64,000 bases of DNA from Linnemannia hyalina (taxonomy: Eukaryota; Mortierellomycota; Mortierellomycetes; Mortierellales; Mortierellaceae), in contig JAHRHY010000009.1 in assembly GCA_019671135.1 (NCBI GenBank), positions 1,054,001-1,118,000 on the forward strand, read 5' to 3'. Of this stretch, positions 53,600 through 64,000 are shown in pieces (within the stretch, counting starts at the first letter, position 1; each line of letters opens with the position of its first letter). The notes under the pieces are model-generated. The model was not told the origin of the DNA. It did not search any database and saw only the letters and a program-made list of their open reading frames with translations. Both the position numbers and the translations under genes were made by a program.

Positions 53600-55855
53600 T
53601 TACACTAGCTTGGGTCGCAAAGAGTTGTAATGCTCTCCCAATCCAAACATATGACGGTGATACGAAACCATGAGGGGCGTCTTTGCGGCATCAACACCCT
53701 CGGACAGCTTCACGGTCGGGCTGCCCATCTGCACCACCCAAATTGGCACTTTGTGTGCCCTCGACAACGCCAAAAGCTATGCAATGCAATAGAAATAAAA
53801 ATGTGAACACAAGGAAGTGATTAGTTCATTTCTTTCTGTCCGTCTATCCCTTGCCTAACCCCCTTATTTTTTAGTTTTGGTGTTTTGTGCTTGATGTTTT
53901 GTGGTGTGGTATTTTTGTGTTTTGTGCGGGAAAAAATAACAGCACAAGTCGACTGGGCCAAAAAAAAAAAAAAAAAAAGGGAAGATGACGGCAGGAAGAC
54001 AGAGGTATGAGCATGAACACAGAGAAACATAAAACATCCGTAGTCTATCTCCATGGACAATAAAATCAGGGGATGGCAAGAAGGAGAGGGGAGGACAGAT
54101 CTTTGATTTGCTCTTTCACTTCAAAGTTCGTTTTCGCTTTGTTACTTACCTCGGGTTGTCCTCCCCAGACGGCGGTGGATTCTAGTTCCTTGCAGTAGTC
54201 GTTAAAGTCCTCTGGCGACATCATGTCCCCCTGTTTGTTGGTCAAGAAGGGTAAAAAATCATCTGAATGCGCCTTCATGTACTCTGCCGTTTCATGACGC
54301 AGCGCCTTCACCGTGGTCTAGACACAATATCCACCATGGTTCAAGAAAAAAAAAAAAAAAAAGAGGGGATGAGTCGGATATTTTCTTCGTGTTACCATCC
54401 CACTTCGCCACTAAATCCTACGATGCAACTCAAAAAATTATCCTTTGCTTACCTCAGTCTGATAGCGTTGCAAGAGTTGATCTGCAATGGCGTTGTACAA
54501 GCAGTGCCCATCGGCAGTAACATCTTTGACCGTGACATTCATCACATTAGCCAGCTCCTCAATAGACTTTCTCTCGACCTCGTTCATGTTCACCTGTCCC
54601 GCAGCCTCCTTCTCTGCCTCATCCTGCAGCTCCTTCAATGCCTGCGCTTTGCGATCCTTGCGTGCTTTTTGACGATTGGGTTTCTTTCCTCCTCCTGATG
54701 ACGACTGCTGCTGCTGCTGTTGTTTGGGCTTAGGAGCTGGCGTAGGGTTCAATGTTAAGTGGTCGATAGGGATCTAAATTGGCCGAAGGGAAGCAATATA
54801 ACAGTGCAGCTGGTGTCATTATTCCGCGCAGTTGTAGTAGTTCTCCATAGTTTCATCCGTGGCGCCTTCTATGGAAACACGTTTTCCTGTCTCGCTTATT
54901 GAACATTGACCAAGTAGCATTGTGTAATATCATCCGCGCCATTTCCATTGAAAATACGAATCCCGCGCGCTTATTGAACAATGCTCATGCATTCCTCCGT
55001 AGTTTTATCCACAGTATCTTCAATGAAAACATGATTCCTGCTTCACCTAAATTGCAATAGTCCTGTAGTACCCTATCATTTCCGTCTACGCCACTTTCAA
55101 AGAGCACACAGGTCCAGTCTTGCTCAAGAAACAATGGTCCAGTAAGACTCACTAATATTATCCGCCGCGGCACTCATAGACACAACCCCTGCCTCGCCAA
55201 GGAACTGTGATCCTGAAGGTCTTCGTAATCTCATTCACGCCATCTCCAATAAAACTACGATTCCCGCCTCGCTTTTCGAACAGTGATCCAGTAGCGCCCA
55301 CAGTCTCATCGCCTATTCCAATGGAAACGCGAACATAGCCTCGCCATGAAAAGCCGCTCCTGCATTTCCATAGTTGTCTTTCTTGCACTTCCAAGGAAAA
55401 CAAAACTTCAGTCTCTTGGAAATGATCCTGTAGTTCATTATAGTCTTCCATTCCATGTCCAATCAATAACCACCCATCCAGCAGTAAGTAAGTACAATAT
55501 GACTTACGTCGTTGGGATCAAAGTCATCCTCGTCCTCGTCCTCCTCTGCACCCTGGTCAACAGATCCTCCAGTAGCAGGACCAGAGCTGTTTCCATGCTC
55601 AGCCAACCAAGTCTTCTCCTCAGTATCCTGTTGCTGGTTCAGACTGTATTCCAATTGAGCAACCTCGGCAAGGACCTCCTTCTTCTTCTTCTTGTCGCCC
55701 TTGGTGGCGGTCTTCTTTAACGCCGTGACTTTTGCGGTGAGGTCGCGCTGCTCCTTCTTGTGTCTTGCCCGGAGCTCCTCCAGCGTTTCTGTTGCCGCGA
55801 CGACAGTCTCTTCCTGCTGCTGCTGATTCGCTGTTGCTGTCTGTGCCTGATCCAT
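53600..55855 (-). CDS. OTU2: OTU-domain deubiquitinase, OTU2/OTUD6B type
   Basis: Four exons (55855-55508, 54773-54453, 54317-54150, 53776-53600), all joined in phase 0, give 337 residues. The first exon is a charged coiled coil (LEELRARHKKEQRDLTAKV). A basic linker with KKPNRQKARKDRKAQ precedes the OTU domain. The catalytic triad is visible: Cys207 in TADGHCLYNAIADQL, with Asp204, and His328 in GLGEHYNSL. The block TAVWGGQPE matches the conserved TAAWGGQLE of OTUD6B. Known role: yeast Otu2 and OTUD6B are cysteine deubiquitinases linked to the 40S ribosome and translation. The first intron (734 bases) is unusually long and contains a diverged tandem repeat array. Confidence 0.92.
54840..55460. 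repeat. Diverged ~75-bp tandem repeat array inside OTU intron 1
   Basis: About eight units follow a loose pattern: TCATCCGCGCCATTTCC, then AATGAAAACACGATTCC, then CGCCTCGCTTATTGAA, then CAATGATCCAGTAG. Landmarks recur at roughly 54854, 54931, 55007, 55078, 55160, 55232, 55307 and 55375, an average spacing of about 75 bases. Units have diverged heavily, so exact limits are approximate. On the minus strand the period is about 25 codons. Confidence 0.7.
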
Positions 55856-57202
55856 TGCGTGTTGCTCGTCCTTTGGTTTGTCTGATTGATGCAGTAGATT
55901 TGAGAGTTGCGGATTTTAAGGCTGGCATCAACGTGCGAACGTGAGTAGAGTGCACGTGATATATTTTATTTTTAGGGGTGAGGGGCGCATACGACAAGAA
56001 CTCGACTCCTCCTTTCTTTGCAAACAGCAAAACGAATGCTTCCAAGGGTGCCGCCAATTGATATGGATGGGAAGATCCGGGCCTCAAGAAAATATCTCCC
56101 TCCGAGTAATGTTATGACTCCCAATCCAAGAAGACAGTGGCGAGTGTCAACGATGGGTAAGTTAGAAACAGTCCCTTCGTCGATGACTCTTCAATGATAC
56201 GATCTCTAATGGTCGGACCTGCCTGGTTGAAAGTGTTATTGACGAGCCCGACCTCTTGTTCTTTGTATGGTCAGCCTTTGCTTGTTGTTCTTGCTTCTAC
56301 CGATACATCCTGGATGTGAATCGTTGCCTCTTGTGGTGGATATCAAACCCGACAGAAGGAAGAAGCCCAGCAGAGAAAAGGCCAGAAGGGGAGGGGAAAA
56401 AAAAAAAAAAAATTCATTCTGCGAGAGTTGAGTCATCCGCGATCGAATCACGGCAGGAAGATTGGTTTGCATGGATCTCGCATGGGAGTCGATCGCATTT
56501 GCTGCATTGCATTCGGCTAGTGCTCTGTCTTATTTCATTCAATCATTCAATCATTCAATCCAGCACCTTCGGCTTGGCTTACTTGGCCGGCCCAATTTGT
56601 TGCGCCTCCGCTATCGACTCGCCTCTTGGCTGTGCCTATCTGCAGTCAGTTACTTTGTCTCTCGTCATTGCACCTCTTCTTTTACTTCTTTTTGATTCAT
56701 CACAACATCCATCCACCGCCTCTTTTTCTTTGTCAGCCGCACTTTTATTCCCTTATTCCCCTGTTCAGTTCCCAGGACAAAGAATACCTCATACTCCATC
56801 CATCAACTCATTTCTCTCTTCCGATCGCTCTTTGTCTGAAAAAAAAACTTTCACTTCTTCACTCCTTCTCTTCATTCACTTTCATTCACTTCATTCCAAG
56901 CCAATCTTACCTCCCCACTCTCACTCCCCACCCACCCCCCCCTCTCACTTACATGTCCGATACACCCTCTCCACTCTACCTCAACTCATACAACTACTCC
57001 TACAACTGCAGCAACCCTCTCTTATTACACCCTTCGTCGACAGCTATCATAACCATTACCACCATTATCGACAGCCCTTCTTCTTCCTGTTCCTCTTAAG
57101 CTACTCCTTTATCGCTGTCTACTTTCCTTAATCAACAAGCACACACACACACACACACACCACACTCACACTCCCATCCACTCCCACTTGACCTTCGTTT
57201 GC
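55856..57202. other. Divergent intergenic region
   Basis: Upstream DNA of the OTU gene (-) and the W2-domain gene (+). It contains an A run near 56398-56413, pyrimidine-rich DNA from about 56690 and a CA microsatellite near 57140-57162 just before the W2 gene. An open frame of about 290 codons here is low-complexity and ignored. Confidence 0.5.
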
Positions 57203-60200
57203 ATGGGATCCGCTTCCACCTCCGCTGCTTATCCTTTTACTTCCACTCCAGCAACTGCTTCTGCCACCTTCCCTTGCTCCTCTCACAAGTCTCTCCTCTC
57301 TATCTCCGCCTCAACCACCGCACCAATTCCCAGAACAAAAGCCATGAAAGGAAAGACTCCAGTCCTCGTGTTGCCCCAGCACTCTCCTCAACCCTCCACT
57401 ATCCAACCCTTCCGCAACAATAACACCAGCATCAACAACAACAACAACAATAACAACAATACTTTCAGTCGAAGTAACTCCACCCCCAACTTCCACAGAC
57501 GCTCCTCTCACTTCAACACTCCACCACAGCAACAACATCAACAACAACAGCAGCAACAGCAGACGCAGCAACCAACACAGCAACGCACTCTGCTTATGCG
57601 AAGGCCCAGCGGCAACGTGGGGCAGAAGCATCAGTACTATCATCATCAACAGTACGACCACCACAACAACTTTGACCGCAACTTCCGTCAGCCCGACTAT
57701 CCCCAGCAGCAACAAGGCCATTACAACTTCAAGGAGTGCCAATATAGTCACAGTAACACACATCATACTCAGCGCCACACCCCTCGTCCAACTTCTATCC
57801 AGTCCTTGAACAGCCCATCAGAGACTACACCTTCAATCCCTTCCCAATCGTCTTCAACTTCTGCAACATCCGCTCCTTCCTTTGTCGTCTCGACCGACTC
57901 TTCTTCCTCCCCCTCCCCCTCCCCCTCCTCAATGCCCGCATCTTCTTCTATCTCGTCCGTACCTACTGTCACCCTGGCGGCTGTCGTAGGTGGTGTTGAG
58001 GCCCACAACAGCGACCCCGAGCCGGCCTTGGGCGACGTTGAGCAGTATCTCGAGAACCAGCACCAGCTCCTCCAGTCGAACCGTCTTTCAAAGGAGGCCC
58101 GCTCACACAAGGCAGCAGGACCCAGGTCATCAGCCAGGTAAGGAAAGCAAGCCAACTAATAGAAAGTAGGGGGCCAATACCCACTTCGGAGCAAGCAAGG
58201 GACGAATTAACTCCACCTCCTTTTTTTTATTTCTTTTCTCCGCAAAGAGTCATAACCGTTTTCCGAAACCCTTCCTAACCCAATTGTACTCTTTTTCTTT
58301 TTCTTTTTCTTTTTCTCTTTATTTCCTCCCCTCAATGTCTAATGCCCGCTTGGCAAACAAACAAACAAACAATGCAAACAACTCAATTCTAGATCCCAAT
58401 TGCCCACCAAGCTGGGTCTCAGATTAAGCCTACCTGGTGCGGCAGCAGAGTCCGACATGTCGTCCAACTCCAGCTTACGTGGGAGCAGCGACTACGACAC
58501 TCTCGAGACCGAGGACGACGACAAGGGGATTCTTGGCAGTGACTCCAACGACACTGACTCGGTCTTGGGCGACGCAATGGCTCTCGACAAGAGGTCCCGT
58601 CGCAAGCGGTCCATGCAGCGTCTCATTGCCAAGAACAAGACCCTGAAGTCTTCCCTCCAGCAGGCCAAGGCCGACCTCGCTGCCGAGAGACACAACCGTG
58701 CAATGATTGACCAGATCTACCTCAAGATCAAGAAGGAGCTCAACAGTAAGCTAGAGGCCGAGGAGTCCAAGGTCGCCAACCTTCGCGCAGAGCTTGAGCA
58801 GATGACGCACAATGTGCAGGAGCTCAAGGAAAACTCGTCCTCGTACAAGATCGGATACGACAGTTCGGCCTACTCGCTCTCGTCAGGACTCGGAGGCCTG
58901 ATGCTCCACCATTCCAACATCCCCGACTGCGATGAAGACGAAGAAGAAGAAGAGGAGGAAACGTTTATCAAGGCAGAAAAGTCGAGCAGGACCAAACAGG
59001 ACAGCTCCTCGTCTTGTGGGTGGCAAGATAGGTGGCATACACAGGAGGAAAAGACGGTGGCGGAGGAGGTTCGCGCCACCGACATTAATCACGGTGCAGT
59101 TTCGGAGCAAGGCGATGACAGCGAGAAGAAGGTCAGCTTCCTTGCTACTCCGATTGATACCCCGGCTCGCGCACGGTCACCTCTTCCGATCTTCGCTGAA
59201 TCCGACAACGAGGAGCAGGGCGACGACGAGTACGAGGGCGACGACAGCGATGACGATGATGGGGAGGATGCGCCCTGTACAATGATGGAGCTTTTCATTA
59301 ATAAGGAGCAATCTCAATCCTCCGAAGATGATACCCAGGACGCAGCTGCAGACGCCGACGAGACGTTTGATTCGATGACCGAGAAGTTTTTACACCAAGC
59401 CATTCGCGCCAAGCTTACAGCCGCACGGACCATCCTTCAGTTGGACGACCTCTTGCTCAAGTACGACGCCATCCCTGAGGAGCTCATCATGGTTCTTACG
59501 CACGAGCTCACAAAGTGGTGGGAGAAGGAGCGTGTCGAGGCTGGAGGACCTGCTACGGGAGGGTGGGGGACTGGGTCGGTTCTGATGCCCGAGACCGGAG
59601 ACCGTGTCACCGCTAAGGTGGCGGTGGAGACAAAGTTCAAGTCGGTGTATGTGCCCCTTTTGCTCAACTATGTGGCGTCGCACAAGGAACAGCTGATGCT
59701 CTTGGAGAAGCTGGAGCGCTATGCCAAGGCGAACGACAAGTCGATGCGCAACCACACCGCACAGTTGATGGCCTTGTACAAGTTTGACATTTTGGATGCC
59801 GATGCGATCCTGGAGTGGTGGCGTTTGCTCAAGGAGCCTCAGGGCGTTTTTGGTCATGGCAACGGCCTCCGCAGCATGGTAGGACAAAAAAACTCAATGG
59901 GACTGGTAAATTGAACGTTATCAGCCCTGCTTAGCCCTCGTGGGAAAGCGGGCGTTGAATGTAGTCACTCGATATTAACCACTTTTGTTCTTTAATTTTT
60001 TTCAATCTTTGTAGAGCTCCAAGTTTGTAGCATGGCTTGAGGACGAGGAGGACGACTCGGATGACGACTCGGATGACGATGATGACTCGGATGAGGAATC
60101 CGATTCAGAGGACGAGCATGAGGAGGAGCTTGACGAGGCAATTGACGCTAACGGTCAAGGCAAGATCGTCGGGCTCGATCTTTTGGCGCGGGAGGAGCTG

Positions 60201-60554
60201 TTGAGTCCACGCAACTTGTTCCAGAGCCTAGACGACGACCTCGCACAAGCTGACGCCGAAAAGGAGAGGATGATGGTGATTTTGTCGGACGATGGAATGG
60301 ATGACCAGATGTCGACGTCGTCATCGCTGGAGCGGATCGAAGAATGTGAGCGCAAGCGCAGGATCAGCTTCTGTACCAACAATGTCTACATTCACCAGAA
60401 TGGCCGCGTCCGAGTTGACAAGGCTCCAGTCTCGGATGAGCAAAGGTGCAAGATGGAGCAATGTCCTCCCTTTGAAGCTCCAGTTGATGACGAGGAAGAG
60501 GAGGAGGAGGGAGAAGAGGAAGAGGAAGATGAAGAGGATTCGGACGACGAGTAG
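57203..60554 (+). CDS. Coiled-coil protein with C-terminal W2 (eIF5C-like) domain
   Basis: Three exons (57203-58137, 58393-59878, 60015-60554) encode 986 residues. Residues 1-310 are Ser/Thr/Pro/Gln-rich with poly-N and poly-Q tracts. A basic KRSRRKRSMQRLIAKNK leads into a coiled coil of about 90 residues, followed by acidic regions. The C-terminal part has a helical region (AARTILQLDDLLLKYDAI, then YVPLLLNYVASHKEQLMLLEKL), then LYKFDILDADAILEWWRLL and FVAWLEDEEDD. The last two match the aromatic/acidic boxes that close W2 domains of eIF2B-epsilon, eIF5, eIF4G and BZW/5MP proteins, which contact eIF2-beta or eIF1A. An acidic tail of about 160 residues follows. The architecture is none of those proteins; a translation-linked role is inferred only from the W2 match. 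Confidence 0.75.
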
Positions 60555-61156
60555 ACACTCTTTTGTTTACCACTTTTTTTTTAGTTTTTTCCAGTTTTTT
60601 GCATTTTCACCACCGTAGACACACAGCACATGCTTCCCACCTGCACACTCCCCACTCTCATTCTCTCTCCCTCCTCACTCTGCTCACCATTTCGCATTCA
60701 CGCAACATTAGTTAGTTCTCAATGCATGGACACTATCCACAAAGTGTCAAACCTGTCTTCTGTTCCTTTCTTCGTATATAACATTTTTGTGTGAAAAAAG
60801 AACTGTGCGTACTTCGATCATCTCATGTCTTAATCAAAGGCGAAGTTTTCAACTACATGTGGCATAGCAAAACACGAAACGGTTGGAAAGTGAGGAGGAG
60901 AAAACTCAATTAAACACGGCAAAAGGCGATTCTTTTATATTCTGTTGTTGGGGAATGTAGGTTTGAAGGCACAGTAACGACAATTTGAAGCCATTTTGAA
61001 CATCAATCTCATTTTCTCTCTCTCTCGCTCTTTCTTGCAAGCGCACCGTGAGTAGGGCCGATTGATAGTTTCAATGTCTTGAATGGTGACATTTGGATAG
61101 AGGAGGTACGGGTTATTCTTTTTAGCATTCTTTCTTTTTAAGGCTCCCTTGCTACC

Positions 61157-61308
61157 ACCATGTTCAAAGAAAACATTTGTCTGGTATTCTTTTCTTGAGA
61201 AAAAAAAAAAAAAAAAAAAAACGACTGCACCCAAATATCACACCCTCTTACTTGTAGAAAGGGCAAACCCATCCACAGCAAAGAAGGCCTTCAATGAAAA
61301 TAGAAGAG
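61157..61308 (-). repeat. Dispersed repeat, inverted copy at 61 kb
   Basis: Reverse complement of the element at about 6945-7080, with roughly 85 percent identity by eye in the best parts. A run of about 22 A (on plus) replaces the short T run of the 7-kb copy. Confidence 0.7.
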
Positions 61309-61667
61309 TAAAACTTCACTTTTTTTTTTTATCCTCCATCGATCTGTCTGTCCATGGCTGTGACAACATGCACCGCTGTTCAAATGACAACCGATGGATG
61401 ACACAACAACATTCAGAAAACAACCCAGTGAGAACGATATATAGCCTAGGCTGAGAACTAAGCTACAAAAAGTAGCGAACTTCTTATTTTTAGAAGAGAA
61501 ACAGCACTGACTTGTGACCAAAGAGTTGAAAGTGAAAAAAAAAAGATGTTGCCTGCACATTATGCAGAAAATACAATGCAGGTCATCTTCCGCTCCTTCT
61601 TTCATTCCCCTCTGCTCCCGCGTTACGTATCGGACGTGTCCTTGCTTGTTGGGCTTGTTTGTTGCCC

Positions 61668-61670
<3 letters not shown>

Positions 61671-61715
<45 letters not shown>
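61671..61715. repeat. GA dinucleotide microsatellite
   Basis: About 22 uninterrupted GA units. Confidence 0.95.
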
Positions 61716-61717
<2 letters not shown>

Positions 61718-61812
61718 ATTTGGAGTAGTGGTATTTGTGAATTGAAAGAAACTCGCCAATATGAAGAAAAAACGGTTGAGATCGCGTCTGCTGTATGCAT
61801 GCGCCTTGGGGG

Positions 61813-61822
61813 ATTATAAAAA
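61813..61822 (+). promoter_or_regulatory. Orphan TATA-like element
   Basis: TTATAAAAAC is followed by a pyrimidine-rich stretch resembling the leaders of other genes in the window, but no convincing coding sequence follows on the plus strand. It may be chance or the promoter of a non-coding transcript. Confidence 0.2.
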
Positions 61823-62858
61823 CCGATCTCTCCCGCCAAAAACTATTGCTTTTCACTTCGTTTCTTTTTCTTCTTCACTCCTCTTCAGCCTCCTTCCTCA
61901 GACTCCATCCTCCACCGTTTTTGGGAACCTCACTCGCTGTTTCAGCGACGCCTGATAAGGGAAAAACTCCACTTGAAGCAATAGAGAAAAAAAAAAGTGA
62001 CCACCACGTGCGTGTAGTTTGTTTCTCTTCCCGTCTTCACTTTTCTTTCCTCGTGTTTCCATTTGAGGTTCGCGTTTATTGTATTCTTTTCGTTTCCTTG
62101 CCTGTGTATTTTTTTTTGTGAGGTACGCGTCTGTGCTCGTGTCCTGCCCCTTTCACCCTAAAATGATCGCCATGATTACATCATATCACATGCGACAAAA
62201 AAAAAAAAAAAAAAAAAAAGGAACGCGCTCACAAACATAGTGGCGTGAACTTCATCTAAACCACTTTTCTTTCCATTTTTTTTTTTTTTGTTGTTGTTCC
62301 TTGATAATGGAAAACTTGAATAACTGGAATATAATGAGACAGAGGAAGTATGAGTGAATCTGAACTGGTATTTGAAATGTATCTGATTTCCTACTTGCGA
62401 GATACAACTGGTCACTGAGCTGAGCAATTGGAGTTCCAAGCGCCTCCCATGTATGAAGACAGGAGATTGTTCTTGATGGTGACGGGTCGCTCGTTCTTTC
62501 TAACAAGGTGATGTATCCGCTCTATTGAAAGCCTTTGTTTTTCTGTGCTGCTCGACAGACGGAAAGGAGGAGGGCGTAAAGGGATGAGATTGGGAGAGTG
62601 GAAGAGAGGAAAAAAGAGATGATAGTACATGAGTGATTGCTGCTGCTGTCATCGTGGTTAATTTTTTTTTGTTGAAGTGAAAGGCAGATCGATGCAGGAA
62701 AATGTAACGAAAATCAAGAGAATACAGTCCCGCATTGTATTCAAGGTATCGTGAACATGGCATAATTGGAGAAGAGTCATTCATTCCACCTTGGTTTATT
62801 GGACAAAGACGTATTGACACAAAAAAAATCTTGTAACATATGCACACGAACGACCTTC

Positions 62859-63776
62859 TTAGTAAACAAAAGGAATAAAGCGCCAGCGCTTGCTCGCATA
62901 AACATCCCACTCCCGTCCAAAATGGCTCTTCAACATCGCCTCCTCATTCCTCACGCGGTACGCAGTGCCACCAACCATCATCAACCCATACAACAGCATC
63001 ATCCAGTACTCAGTCTGTAAACCCAGCACAGATGTGGGAACTGCGACCTTGGTTTGTAGGACTGCAGAAGCGGCGCGGGAGGCGAGGAGAGTGAAGACGT
63101 TCCAGATGCCCTGGTGGAAGAGGAGGAATCTGAAACAGATGCCGTTGAGGATCGCGCCGGTATAGGATGGGTGGCGGAGGTAAGTGTAAGGCCCGGATTG
63201 AACTAGCTTGTGGCCTGTACGGATAGTCAGTTGGTACTAAGAAGGATGGTCGTGTGAAAAAAAAAGAGCGGCGAAGAAGGAACGTGATGGTTAGAAACAA
63301 TGGTTGCAAAAAGGTTGAGTGAAACTTTTGAGCATGAAGAGGAACAAAAGCCGAAAGACTGATCTTCTTACTGTAAAGAATCGATCAAGGGTGACGAACG
63401 ACCACTTTCTCAACGCATAGCCCAACAAACACAACACAGTTGTAACCTTCTGCCAAGTTTTCAGAACTCCCATTTCCTGAAAGATGACCTGATCGTGCAA
63501 CGGAAGCGAGCTCGATCCCTTCAAAATCCTACTCGCTGCACCACTACCGCCACTAGTACTGTTGATAGTCATGAGAACCAGGTAGAGGGCGGTCTCGAGG
63601 GTAGCAATGGAGATCAAAACGGTCGGGAACTTGTTGGCATACTCCGTGAGGAGTCTGATTTCGCAGACGACTTTTTGTTCCTTCTTGGGGTCGACAGTCT
63701 TGGAGGAGGGTGGGGGTTTGAAGCAGAGGGCGTTGCTGACCAGCGCGGCCACAAGACAGGCAGCCTTTGCGAGCAT
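62859..63776 (-). CDS. Isoprenylcysteine carboxyl methyltransferase-like membrane protein
   Basis: Two exons (63776-63372, 63236-62859), joined in phase 0, give 260 residues. The N-terminus MLAKAACLVAALVSNALCF is a hydrophobic segment, and further membrane segments follow (LISIATLETALYLVLM, VTTVLCLLGYAL). The second half carries the ICMT/PEMT signature GHKLVQSGPYTYLRHPSYTG, and the C-terminus has RNEEAMLKSHFGREWDVYASKRW, which matches the SAM-binding end of the family. Known family role: methylation of the C-terminal prenyl-cysteine of CAAX proteins in the ER membrane (Ste14). This protein could also be one of the related fungal paralogs with other substrates, so no symbol is given. About 220 bases of upstream region remain before the window edge. 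Confidence 0.88.
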
Positions 63777-64000
63777 TGTGGAAGGGGTATATGGTGGTTA
63801 GTTGTATGAGAGGCTCTTGTTCTTTTGTTTGTTGTGTGGAGAGAGTGTGTGCAGAGTTAAGCTTGTGGAATGGAAGAGCAAAGGATAAAGGAAAGAGAGT
63901 TAAGGGTGTTGAAGAGAGCACTGACCAGCCCTTTTATTCGTGGCTCTGGAAGAACGATATGCCATTCCACGACGTCCAATACGCGCCCTTGAAATAATAA

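Larger units (their letters stand above)
60555..62858. other. Convergent intergenic region (~2.3 kb)
   Basis: Lies between the ends of the W2 gene (+) and the methyltransferase gene (-). It contains the inverted copy of the dispersed repeat (61157-61308), a GA microsatellite (61671-61715), a TATA-like site at 61813 and A/T homopolymers near 62198 and 62279. No supported coding region was seen. Confidence 0.5.

Noticed and set aside
56256..57131. 291-codon plus-strand open frame
   Set aside because: Composed of Ser/His/Leu/Phe-rich low complexity from pyrimidine tracts, with no domain; lies in a promoter region.

Overview
The window is nuclear DNA of a filamentous, probably early-diverging fungus. 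Short GT-AG introns interrupt most genes, and the proteins are fungal in type (AA11-like monooxygenase, fungal-specific transcription factor domain, poly-Q regulators). Strong C bias at third codon positions and the protein types fit Mortierellomycota/Mucoromycota; that placement is an inference.

Layout. 1-573: 3' end of a 3-hydroxyacyl-CoA dehydrogenase gene. 1267-2211 (-): secreted lytic polysaccharide monooxygenase. 3269-38462: a block holding three poly(A)-binding protein (PABP) loci, A, B and C, separated by two near-identical copies of a ~13-kb cargo. Each cargo copy has a C2H2 zinc-finger factor, a small PARP-type zinc-finger protein, a poly-Q protein on the minus strand and an F-box/LRR protein, plus a ~4.3-kb gene-poor stretch. 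38966-40843: group II PLP-dependent decarboxylase. 40997-41491 (-): PI31 C-terminal-domain protein, sharing a divergent promoter with HBS1 (41843-44972). 45151-49830 (-): large poly-Q protein with a fungal-specific transcription factor domain. 53600-55855 (-): OTU2/OTUD6B-type deubiquitinase. 57203-60554: coiled-coil protein ending in a W2 (eIF5C-like) domain. 62859-63776 (-): isoprenylcysteine carboxyl methyltransferase-like membrane protein.

Main result. The middle PABP locus (B) is a chimera. Its leader, first exon, intron and most of exon 2 match C, while its last ~40 bases of coding sequence and its 3' flank match A. This is the product expected from one unequal crossover between two direct PABP paralogs in an ancestral A-cargo-C arrangement. 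The switch lies within 22017-22193. The repeat copies differ by a few indels. B carries a 7-base deletion and two single-base deletions. Cargo copy 1 carries a one-base loss that truncates the poly-Q gene. One ~60-100-base block upstream of the F-box gene differs strongly. Either recent duplication with decay or an assembly duplication with consensus errors could explain this, and reads must decide.

Other structure: A-rich leaders in the PABP genes that fit PABP autoregulation; short elements conserved upstream and downstream of the otherwise diverged A and C genes; a dispersed repeat in opposite orientations at ~7.0, ~23.2 and ~61.2 kb; a G-rich 18-bp minisatellite before the monooxygenase gene; and a strongly diverged ~75-bp tandem array filling intron 1 of the OTU gene, with a ~25-residue periodicity when translated.

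Several genes serve translation or protein turnover (PABP, HBS1, OTU2-like, W2-domain, PI31-like). No operon-like logic is implied, and no CRISPR, rRNA or complete tRNA gene was seen.
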